Source of the DNA: Takakia lepidozioides | Taxonomy: Eukaryota; Streptophyta; Takakiopsida; Takakiales; Takakiaceae | Reading direction: 5' to 3' | Assembly: GCA_030704615.1 (NCBI GenBank) | Contig: CM060733.1 | Span: 7,192,001 to 7,256,000, forward strand | Length of the DNA stretch: 64,000 nucleotides | Shown: positions 11,003-21,500 of the stretch, piece after piece | Layout: each line of letters begins with the position of its first letter | Numbering within the stretch: the first letter of the stretch is position 1 | Notes under the pieces: generated by a model | Database searches by the model: none | Told to the model about the DNA's origin: nothing | Seen by the model: only the letters and a program-made list of their open reading frames with translations | Position numbers and translations under genes: made by a program

Positions 11003-13225
11003 TCACCAGTAATCCCCGCAAGAACAAGACCCTTCTTCAAAGTGGTGGAAGCGGTTGACATCCCTTACAACAACTGATCGCCTAAGAATTTTTGAAATGA
11101 ACTTGGTTGCCGTGTGGCAATCACCACACACTCGAAGGTTCTTCATGACGCGGATAGGCGTCCCGGGTGGCGTGCTGATGAGCCCAAATGCAATCGCCAG
11201 CTTCTCACTGTGGTGACATAGTGAAAATTCTTTCTGCTCCTCCTCAACGTCATGCAACACAAAGCTCGTGTCAGGCACATACCCGACCTCCTTCATTTGC
11301 CAAGACAATCTTTGCAGCTCGGCATGGATCTCCCCAATTTGAGGGTGTGACTTGTCTTCTACAAAAAACGAATGCACCTGGTTGTTGATTTCAATGCAGC
11401 TGCGCCCTGGCTCCTTTCTCACACCTCTGTCCTCCATCAATTTTCTCACCTTGGCTTTATCATCCCATCTACCAGCTGCAGCATAGATGTTCGACAGCAG
11501 CACATAAGCTCCAGAATGCTCTGGATCACTCTTGAGAATGCTTTTTGCCGCCCGTTCTGCTACCTCCACATCACCATGAACCCTGCAGGCACCAAGTAAA
11601 GCCCTCCATACCCCAGCATCAGGTTCAATTGGCATTTTGTTGATGAAGTCCTCTGCCTCATCCAATCGACCTGAACGGCCAAGAAGGTCCACTATACAGC
11701 CAAAATGCTCCACTGTAGGGGTGAGGCCATGATCTCGACTCATGGAATCAAAGTGATGACAGCCTTCATTGACTAGGCCCACATGGCTACATGCAGAGAG
11801 AAGACATGCAAAGGTGACCGTGTTCGGCTTCAAGCCTTCCTTCTGCATTTGTTCAAATAGTTGCAGGGCCTCCCTTCCGCCCCCATGCTGAGCATATCCT
11901 GCGATCAGTGCAGTCCACGAGATCACATTTCGATCAGCCATACTATCAAATACTTGACGTGCATCCTTCATGCTCCCACATTTGGCATACATGTCAACAA
12001 GAGTGTTCTCCAAATTAATGTATGATGCAATCCCCATTTTCCTGATCTGAGCATGGACCTCCTTGCCCTTTCCCAGGGCTGCCAGGCCAGCACACGCATT
12101 AAGAACGGAAATGAATGTGACTCTGTTGGGCCTCAGCCCTTCCCGTATCATTTGCTCATAAATCGTAAAAGCCTCCATACTACACCCATGCTGAGCATAT
12201 CCTGCAATCATTCCGCTCCATGAGACCACATTTCGTTTCATCATTTTGTCGAACACTTGACGTGCATCTGTCATGCTCCCACATTTGGCATACATGTCCA
12301 CAAGGGCATTTTCCAGAATAACATCTGGCCTGATTCCAGCTCTGATGAGGTCAGCATGAACCCCCTTGCCCTTTTCTAGAGCTGCTAGGCTGGCACAAGC
12401 ATTGACCACACAAGTGAACATGACTGCGTCCGGCAGCACACCTTCCTGCCGCATTTGCTCATAGATCTCAAAAGCCTTGCTGCCATAGCCATGCTGAGCA
12501 TAACCTGCAATCATTGCGCTCCATGAGACCACATTTCGTTCAGGCATGTTGTCAAACACTTCACGTGCATCCTTCATGCTTCCGCATTTGGCATACATGT
12601 CAACAAGGGCAGTCTGCAGAATGACATCTGGTGCAATTTCAGCTTTGATGATGTCGGCATGGACTGCTTTACCCTTCTCTAAGGATCCTAAGCTGGCACA
12701 CACATTGAGGACACAGATGAAAGTGACCCTGTCAGGCATCACCCTTTTCCGTTGCATTTGCTCATAGATTTTGAATGCCTCCTCAGTGTGCCTGTGCTTG
12801 GCATATCCTGCCATCATTATAGTCCATGTGAAAGAAGTCCGTTCACGCATTTTGTCAAACACTCGCCGTGCATCCACTATGCTCCCGCACTTGGCATACA
12901 TATTGACAAGGGTGTTGAATAGAAAAGTAGTTGGCCTGAGTCTACTGCGGTTAATGTGGGCATGCACCTGCTGACCCTCTGATAGACCTTTCATGTCGAC
13001 ACAACTCTGCAAGAGACAGACATAGGTCTTGGAGTCCACTGAAAGGCCTCGTTGGCTCAAAATATGCAGTGCCTCTTTCAGTTGTCCGGCCTTACATAGT
13101 GTCCTCACATCGTCACAGCTGCCCGAAGAGTTCCTGCTGACTCCCTTTCTTCGCCCTCTTTCAAAAGCAATGGTCATGATGGAGGTGCCTAATTCCAACA
13201 ACTGTACCTGATTCAAAACTGCCAT
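11003..13225 (-). CDS. PPR-DYW organellar RNA-editing factor (main exon)
   Basis: Intact 740-residue frame encoding a PLS-class pentatricopeptide-repeat protein with E1, E2 and DYW domains. Family role: it binds one or a few transcript sites in mitochondria or plastids and deaminates a C to U. Motif order is P1 (about 30-64), L1 65-99, S1 100-130, then P-L-S triplets from P2 (131) through S4 (403-433), P5 434-468, L5 469-504, S5 505-536, E motifs, and DYW from about 606 to 740. The deaminase looks complete: HSE at 672-674, CGDCH at about 700-704, and a C-terminal zinc site ending CSCGDYW. The internal triplets are very similar to one another, suggesting expansion by duplication. The start at 13225 is directly preceded by TGCAG|G, a good splice acceptor, so the true N-terminus probably lies in the exon at 13863-14113. 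The editing target is unknown. Confidence 0.95.
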   Translation of the reverse strand: MAVLNQVQLLELGTSIMTIAFERGRRKGVSRNSSGSCDDVRTLCKAGQLKEALHILSQRGLSVDSKTYVCLLQSCVDMKGLSEGQQVHAHINRSRLRPTTFLFNTLVNMYAKCGSIVDARRVFDKMRERTSFTWTIMMAGYAKHRHTEEAFKIYEQMQRKRVMPDRVTFICVLNVCASLGSLEKGKAVHADIIKAEIAPDVILQTALVDMYAKCGSMKDAREVFDNMPERNVVSWSAMIAGYAQHGYGSKAFEIYEQMRQEGVLPDAVMFTCVVNACASLAALEKGKGVHADLIRAGIRPDVILENALVDMYAKCGSMTDARQVFDKMMKRNVVSWSGMIAGYAQHGCSMEAFTIYEQMIREGLRPNRVTFISVLNACAGLAALGKGKEVHAQIRKMGIASYINLENTLVDMYAKCGSMKDARQVFDSMADRNVISWTALIAGYAQHGGGREALQLFEQMQKEGLKPNTVTFACLLSACSHVGLVNEGCHHFDSMSRDHGLTPTVEHFGCIVDLLGRSGRLDEAEDFINKMPIEPDAGVWRALLGACRVHGDVEVAERAAKSILKSDPEHSGAYVLLSNIYAAAGRWDDKAKVRKLMEDRGVRKEPGRSCIEINNQVHSFFVEDKSHPQIGEIHAELQRLSWQMKEVGYVPDTSFVLHDVEEEQKEFSLCHHSEKLAIAFGLISTPPGTPIRVMKNLRVCGDCHTATKFISKILRRSVVVRDVNRFHHFEEGSCSCGDYW

Positions 13226-13862
13226 CCTGCATCAATCAGAACTCTTAGCTACAAAACTTTGTACAGAACTCACACAGCATATCTCATAGCTGTGAGATAC
13301 CTGCAGGCATCTGCTTTGAGAGTGACTGCACCAATCAGATCTGTTTGAAATAGAATCCTTACAAGACATCAAACATATTATACATGTTGCATTCCTGTGA
13401 GTTCAAGGTCATAACCAACCATAAATCGTTGAAGTACCCCTGTCTCGAACAACCTACTGATAGCACATGGTAAAACTAATTTTGCTGCCTTTTCCCAGCA
13501 AAGAGCAAATTGTCATCAGCTTGACTATCTGATGATCTAATCCAATTCAAAGTCATGCCAGCTTCATCAACAGTCTCCGTCACAAAAGCTTTCACGTTCT
13601 AAATGAAGACCCTCACCTTATCGCACCTGTACTCCAGCAAATGCGACGAATCTGCAAAAAGCTTCTGCCGTAGTCCATCTTGACTTATGACCTGACCTGC
13701 GTGCATGAATAACACGACCCTGAGAATTTTGACAGCGTCGAATTACCTCAATCTCCACTGAAGAGAAGATAGTGCTTTAAACATACATCATAAATCGCCT
13801 CCAATTGACCCCGGGAGTGCAAGAGGAATGAAAGGGAGAAAATTCACAGAACCCATATCTAC

Positions 13863-14113
13863 TTCGCTCTGTCAATGTCCAGACCTTTCTTCAGTGTCAC
13901 TGGAGGCGTCATAGCGATCAGTTGCAAGCATCTCGGGCCTGGCACTTCCTTTAAATACTCCCTTCTCAGCTCCGCAGCCTGACACTTCACTCTGCTGCAT
14001 GATGTGAGGCCTCCAATCCGTTCACAGCAAGACGAAGACAAGGCCTTGGGTATGGCCTCAAGCAGTGCGCGCAAGCTCGCTGCCATCGCTTGCGAGACGA
14101 CGAGACGATGCAA
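13863..14113 (-). CDS. Probable first coding exon of the PPR-DYW gene (targeting peptide)
   Basis: Minus-strand frame of about 83 codons, rich in Ala, Ser, Leu and Arg and poor in acidic residues early on (MAASLRALLEAIPKALSSS from the internal ATG at 14086; the upstream ATG is at 14113). It ends ...DIDRA followed by AA|GTAGAT, a possible donor at 13862. Joining it to the acceptor TGCAG|G before 13226 restores one AAG codon and runs straight into the ATG of the main exon in frame. The intron would be 636 nt. PPR editing factors need an N-terminal transit peptide and the main exon alone begins without an obvious one. Seen: frame and splice-site fit. Inferred: use as a coding exon; it could instead be 5' UTR. 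Confidence 0.6.
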
Positions 14114-15562
14114 GCAGACGACCGAGCCACCAACTGTGTAGCCCCTTCACATTATTCATCCAGATCAGATGAAATATCGATGCCCAATTTTTATTTCGCG
14201 CTTACTTGGAAGGAAACGCCATGTGGTAAGTTCCGAACATTCATCCATTCACATCGCGGTGCCCATTTCAAGGCCGTTTCCTACGACAGATTGGGCGTGC
14301 CCTAACTTGGTAACGGCTGTTTTGCCGAAACACACCTACCGATCTGCTGACTTGGCTCGTGATTTTGAGTGCAACGTTTCTGGATGGAGACAGATTTGGC
14401 CTCAGGTTTTCAATTTTGGTCTCCCCTACTCTTGAGGACACCCTGCTGGAAAATAAGCTCTCATCTCATCGTTCTTGCCTCTGAAATGGCCGTTTTGTGG
14501 GTTGTTTGTTACAATGAAGTGTACTTATAGAACAGCAGCAGTAATGTCCCAGACGATTGTAGTGCGAGGGGCATTCACAGGTTCAGGCAATTTGCAGGCA
14601 ACAAGCATGAAGGAGTTCCCACTCTCTTCGAAGTATCATGAGACCAGCGGTCTAGAAAGCCTCACAGAGATTGGAAAGAGAATTGTTTCTACAACAAGGA
14701 GCAGGGCAGTCTTCTTTCCACTTCCTTTACGCTCTTTTCATGGTGATTTGGAAGTTAAGAGAGTGAAAACCAATGTGACGCATGACAATGAGAATCGGAA
14801 TTGCAACAACATGAGATTTAGTGTGCATGTTTCAAGAGGAACTTCCTCCTATTTATTGCATCAATAACTGCGTTCTGAACTGTCTGTTTCAAACACTAGA
14901 CTTCTGAGACTATGGTGAAACTTCCAGTCTGTTTGTGCAGCAAATTATAGTCATCACAAAACTTTCACAAAAACCAAGCCAAGGCATTAATTCAGAAACA
15001 TGATAAAGTTTGGTTTTCTCACATCAAAGTGAGCACGCTTGTGAGAATAGACAGTATGGGAGACTCACCTCACACGTGACCATAAGAACTGCAGCATCAC
15101 CATCATTGTCCAACGCCTGCATACAATGTGTTCGGAATAGGCTGACAACCACCCATCTTTACATGGATAGATATTGACTATGACTGAGTTAGTGTCAAAA
15201 AACTCATTGTAATGTACAGCTTCAAAGACACCCCAAAAATGATACATCCCAAGATCTCCTAGTACTAACTTGATCTTGGCAGTCTGTCTTAGAAGGAAGA
15301 CATTTTTAGTATCTATACACCCATGGGCTCCAGCTGTCACTCCTTTCCGGTCCCCCAATGTGATGTGATAATGTGGTTTCTTCCCTACAAGACCACCCTG
15401 GAACACTCGTTCCGGATGACCAGTAATGTAACATCTTATTAGCAGACTTGCTGTAAATGAAGAGGCAGGGGATGGAGGGGTAATCTCTTCCAGCAGAATA
15501 GTTTTGCCATGAAATTTGTGAGATAGATGTAATTAGATGAAGGAAGCAGTTCAAATTAGCAG
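14114..15562. other. Spacer between PPR and receptor-kinase genes
   Basis: Holds the 5' flank of the PPR gene and the 3' UTR and flank of the receptor kinase. A plus-strand frame of 130 codons at 14475-14867 has no recognisable motif, low-information composition and no supporting neighbour; it is probably chance. Confidence 0.4.
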
Positions 15563-18500
15563 TCATCTTGGAACAACTCCTTCTGGCACAAATGCCTCTC
15601 TGGCACCAGGACTCTCTTGGTGACGAACCGTTGTCTCAGAAGGCACGGCTGCACGGACTGGTGACACTACATCCCTGACTTCTTCGGTACGACTCATTTC
15701 GTGCTCCTCCGTTGTAAATGACAGAGCTTTCCAGGCCGGTGACACTTCATCCCTAGCTTGGCAAGCTCTAGTGGGCTCCGAGTAAAGATTTCCACCTTTC
15801 TCCACAACAGCAGTGGGTTTCTCTGTTTGACTGTTCCCGCTGAATTGGGTACTACGCTGTCCACTGTGTTCCGCACTAGACTGCAGAAAGCTTGAGGGCA
15901 CATGAGATGCCACACGAAATGAATGTTTTTTGTTCAGAAGAGATTCTCGCTGCACAAAGAGATCAAACAAGCCAGTCATGTCTCTCCCGTCATTAGCATG
16001 ACTGGACATAGGTGGTAGGATTGGGATCGGATATGAGACAAGTCCCCACAGTGATGACAGTGACCCATCTCTCTTCTTATCCTTTTTTCAGTTATCCCCT
16101 CTTCTATGCATTCTCGATCTTGCAGCTACCAGATCTAACACCACCAGTCTATAGCAAAACTGTAGTTTATTAGTCCATATCCCATATCTTGGACCTCACC
16201 CCCTTCCTCCCCCAAAATTCACAACTACAGCAGATGATGTAAAATTGTGTGACCTACTAGATGTGTACCTGCAATTGGGCTCTCATCGTTTTACACGGGA
16301 TCTCATTCACCAGAGAGAGAATGTTGCGCACAGTGCCCATGTTTGGCCTCCTGTCAGGGTCAAGTTGCAGGCATGATGATATGAGGGAGGCCACCATCTC
16401 AGCACCCTTGGCTGGATATGCGCCCTCCAAAGCTGGGTCAACAATTTCCCCCAATTTCTTTCTGTCGTTCAAGTAAGGTTTGGCCTGCAGTCATTCGTGA
16501 CACCTTTCAGCTACTGTCTTACTGTCTAGACAAAAATTTGAGTTGGTGTTTACCTCTATACATGTAAGAAACGACAGTTTACTTGTGTTACGTAATCTCA
16601 CCCAAGGCACCAGATACTGCTCCATGTTCTCCTCATCAGCCACAGTGGAATGCCTTCCAGACAAGATCTCCAAAAGAACAACTCCATAGCTGTAGACATC
16701 ACTTTTTACAGTGAGCTTGCCCGTTATACTGTAGTCAGGGGCCAAATAACCGAAAGTACCCACCACCCGTGTCGTCACATGACTGCTTTTTGAAGTTGGG
16801 TACAACTTCGACAATCCAAAATCTGCCACCTAAATAGTAACGAGCACCCAAGTTATAGCTATCTGACAAACGAAAGTGAATCCCTCCATATTAAGAGGTA
16901 GACAGACAACCATTAGTACATGATAACTTCAATATTGAGGAATGGTCTAAAAAGATGGAATGGCTATAAGAAAATTTCCAACTATTAAATTTTTCCCAAC
17001 TAGATGAAATAAAATGATATGGTACTTTATAACGTCCGCGGAAAGCTCAAAGAGCTTATGGGACAAAATGGAACAGAGAAAGAAAGAAAGAGAGAGAATT
17101 TGTTAGCCGTAGCCTTATGATCCAGTTTGAACAGAGCCAGAATTGCAAGAGAGAAATGAAATGAAATGAAATGAAATGGTGCTTTATAATGAAAGAGCGA
17201 AAGAAAAAGAGAATTTGTATTGGATAAGCTCAATGAAACTACTCATCAAGGTATTTTCTAAGATGTAATGTGTAGAGGGCCCATGGGACAGAAATGAAAT
17301 GAAAAGAAAGAACTTCAGAACTTGTTTCCCTCCATGAAAAGCTGGCTCAATGACAATAAGACACTCATCACGTTCGATGTTACTTGCGATCGCCCCATCG
17401 CAGCATATCCCACATGGTTTGAGCAGGGAGAGGAAAAGAGCGAGAGACGAGGGTGGTAATAACTTACCCGTCCCAATGCATGAACTTCAGAGAGGAACAG
17501 AAAAGAGCACATTTTCCATTTTTTAAGTTTTGGGAATGAACACTTTATATATGGAAACTTGCACGTAATCAGGTGTGTTTTGTCAACTGTTGAAAAGTGC
17601 TTAAACATTCCAGAAACTTTTGAGATGGAGACAGTCCTTATTACTAACTGCAGAAGAATGCTCGGAGAACTAATTACCTTCCCATTGAAGTTCGCGTCCA
17701 GAAGAATGTTGCTTGGTTTTATATCCCGATGTACCACAGGTGGATCTGATTCGTGTAAGAACTGCCCAAAATAACTCGAATGTAAGGAAGGTAGAACTTC
17801 CACTGATAAAATAAAATGGAAAATATTGGCCTGATTTTGTTGAAGCTTCTTTGCCGGATTGTAGAATGGACTAAGAAACTCAACCAGTTGCAAACCAAAG
17901 CAAAGAAGAAAGAACTATCATGTCTGTGAATGGCCCAAAGGACCCAATGGGAGAAAGGACTATGAGCCAGTTTAGAGAAATCCATAGACCTACGAGAAAA
18001 ATATTCCAACCATTCTCAGGCCAGATTAGAGAGCACACCTGGAGCCCTGCAGCAGCATCAAGTGCTATTCGTATTCGGGTCTTCCAATCCAAGACGGCCA
18101 GTGGAATTGTGTAAGTTCCATCTGCAAAATTTCTCCTAATTTAATAGCTCACTCTAGAAGACTTCACCAGTTCTTATCTGTGCATATCAGACCTCTGTGC
18201 ATGCCAGTACAAAGGCTAACTCCTTTTGGGATATTGTATGGAAGGAGTTGTCATACTCCTTTGCATGTGTATACATTGCAGGTGTAGGCAAGTGAGCCTA
18301 TTGACTGGAATGTTTAAGTAGATGATTTGACAGTCAAGAGGCAGAGGCTCCTTGAGCATACCAAATACAACATATCTGTGGTAGAGGCTTGGTACTACAA
18401 AAGGTATTCTGAGAGCTTTTAGGGCAGAGGGTTTGTGTGAGGCTTCAGCCCAGTAAGCAGATTTCTTAAGCCAAATTCCGAATGGATGGTCCGTAGTTGA

Positions 18501-21500
18501 TTCAGGACATATGACCAGGGAGGCAATATTTATTAATGCCTCAACATATCTATAGAAAAATTGGAAGGAACGGTCCATGTATCTCAACTCAACTCAAGTA
18601 TGACTGCAAACCCAAGAAGTAACAATTTACCTTTCAGATAGTCAAGAAGGCTCCCCCGAGTCATAAGGTCATACACAAGGAGTCGTTCATCCCCTTGAGA
18701 ACAGTAACCAAGGAGCCTAACCAGGTGTGGGTTATAGAGTTGATGGGCAATCATTTGGACCTCTGTACGAAACTCTGCTTCACCCTGTTTAGATAACCCA
18801 GAAAGCTTCTTTACTGCAACTGCAGTACCATCACTTAGCAGCCCCTGGTACACTGCCCCAAACCCTCCCGTTCCAATCAGGTTCTCTGAAGTAAAGTTCC
18901 CAACAGCTTGCGAGAGCTCCTCCAAGGTGTAGATCTTGACAGGCGGGCCAAGCTGAGGCAGTTTTGTGTTCTGGATTGGGGATCGACTACGCGAGGATAC
19001 ATATCCACCTACAAGAAACAATTCTTTGATTTGTTTAGTTCTGAGGAAAGACAAATGACCTTCAGACCAATTACACGATCCCCTCAATGCAAGCAACAAG
19101 GGTTAAGATACCAAAGTCTGTATCCTCCTCACAGCTTTTTGCAGTAACCTGGGTAGGCTCCAGGCCACTAAAATGCAGGGTCAATGACGGCCCAATAAAC
19201 CCGTGAGTGGGATCTTGCCAAACTGAAATTGGGGTAGGATGCAATATTTCTATATGATCCAGGATGTGCCTAGCAGACCCTTATTTGGCTTCCACTTTCA
19301 TACTGTGCTACTCCCTCTCACTTTTCCAGCCCAAACCCTGAGCTTCTCAAGCGCAGGTACCTTGTCCATTTGCAACCAGCGATTGTGCATATGTAGTGCT
19401 CTCGTCCTCCCCATGCCAGAACTTTGTCAACTTTTGGCGTTGTTTCCATACCAGAAAAGAAATTCCACCTGCCACTGTCAGCAGCACGAGGATGCCTACA
19501 GTCACAGCTGACGCCCACACAGCCGGCTTCACCCCTTTCATGTCCTCCACTGGGGGACTGACTGCAGGAAATGGAGGATACACATCTGCAGTTGACATGG
19601 ACAACGAACAAACTTTTGTGAGTAATGTGATTATATCTCTGCAAGTTTTGCCGTAAGGTCACGTCTACAACATGACAGCCTCTGTGACGTAAAAGGAGTG
19701 AGATAATGAATGCCCTGGTAAAGAAAGTAAAGCAAGGTTAGTACCTGAAACAACAGGGAGGACAAAAAGAAGCACCGCATAGTCAAACCAACCAAACTCC
19801 CCATCAAGCCAGAGTGCTGCGTAGTAGGGCGCAAACAACTTTGTGTGGATCCTCACTATTGTCTGATTGTCCAGGGACTGCCCTGCCAAAGGGACTATGT
19901 AAAATGTAACATCTGTTCCTGTCCCATTTGGAAAAGAGGAGGTAATGAGAACCTGCACCCATCCCATCGAACATTGAGTGCCATTCTGAAGGGCAACAAG
20001 GTGAAAGTGGACCGTCCTCCAACAAACAATATGTTGTATCTAAAGAACTTTTGGGCCTAAGCTGCTGGACTGTCTAGCAGCATGTCGTAACTCTGAAAGA
20101 CAATTATGTGGGGAAGAGAATTCTCCCATTAAGGACCTCAAGATCTTCCTACAATCTTTGGTGCTCCAGTTCAACTTCGGACTGCATGAACTATAGGAGG
20201 CAAGAAGGCGAAACTGACCTGCCAAGGCAAAAGGAGGAGCTCACGAGCCATATTCGATATCAGCCTGCATTTTGAGGAATTACAGGAGAGTTGGTACATT
20301 CAATCAGCCATGACCAAGCTGATTGACTCAGAAAGGTCACTTAGTACAAGGCAAGAAAATAAAAGGAAGACTTTATTACATTTTGAGAGACTAAAAAAGC
20401 TGATGTTGAAGTTTGTTGAAGGGCTAGCAGGTTTGTAGAGCCTATGGCTCATTGAGGGACCAGTGGATAGTTGAAGGAAATTGTTGAAGGATTGAACCCA
20501 GGATCACCGTGGTGATGCATAGACAAACACCCAACCACTGCTGCCTGATAAACTTTATGATGTCCACAGAGATTTGAGGGAAAGAGAACCGAAATGAAAT
20601 GGTACTCTAGAAACAAACAGATAAACTTTAAAACAGCTAGGGAAGCTTGAAGGGCTTAGAAAACAGAAAAATAGAAACCTGGGGACCCCAACAACTGGCC
20701 TCCACCCACACATACCAACAGATGCTCTAGGGTTAACAAGCAAAAGAAGAGAGTATATTAACTTGACAAGAGGCCAGACTGCAACTGGAACCCACACAAG
20801 TTCAAGCTTGTTCACTACTGCAAAGAAAGAAATTGTAACATCCAAGGAAAGGTGGAAGAGCTTATGGAAGAATTCACCTGACTTGTTTGGAATCTGAAAA
20901 ACGTGTGTAGAGAACTCGAGGAAGGAACAGCTCAACGACAAGTGGTGCCACACAGTCGCACCCATTGGGCAGCTCACCTTCCACTACAAAGGGACGGAAC
21001 AGCATGCCTCTGGGACAAATGCAGGTGTGATTTATGGATCCTCCCACTGTAGCTCCTGGTGACCCACACGCTAGGTCCCCACTGTCCTGTGGATTTTGAC
21101 AAAGTGGATTGCCATAGACCCTGTGAAATTGCACCTCTGCTTTGTGAGTGCTACATCTCTATCAATCTTTCCTTCTCATTGTTTCATCTTATTTCATTTC
21201 ATTTCTCCTGGTTCTTGGTTTTCGTGTTTGTTCTGTCCCTTGGGTCCAATGCCTCTCTCATGAACACGAGGACTTCTTTCTTTTTGAGCTCCTACCAGAC
21301 ATTATACCATTTCCTTTCCCCTTCCTGTTGGATCCTTCTCTGACTAGTGTGCTACACCATCTTTGAAACCATCGAATAGACTTAAGCAGCTCCTCTTACT
21401 CCTAGGTCACAGACTCAGTCAGTGCAGGAACGTGTGCCCAAGTTCGTGTTGTAGGGTGACCTTTTGGCATTGAATTAATGCTATAATTTAGAGCTTCTTC

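Noticed and set aside
11188-13211. Plus-strand frames over the PPR gene
   Set aside because: They are antisense shadows of the repeated PPR motifs and contain no independent features.
14475-14867. 130-codon plus-strand frame as a gene
   Set aside because: No motif, transit or signal features, or splice context; it is an isolated frame in a gene-flanking spacer.
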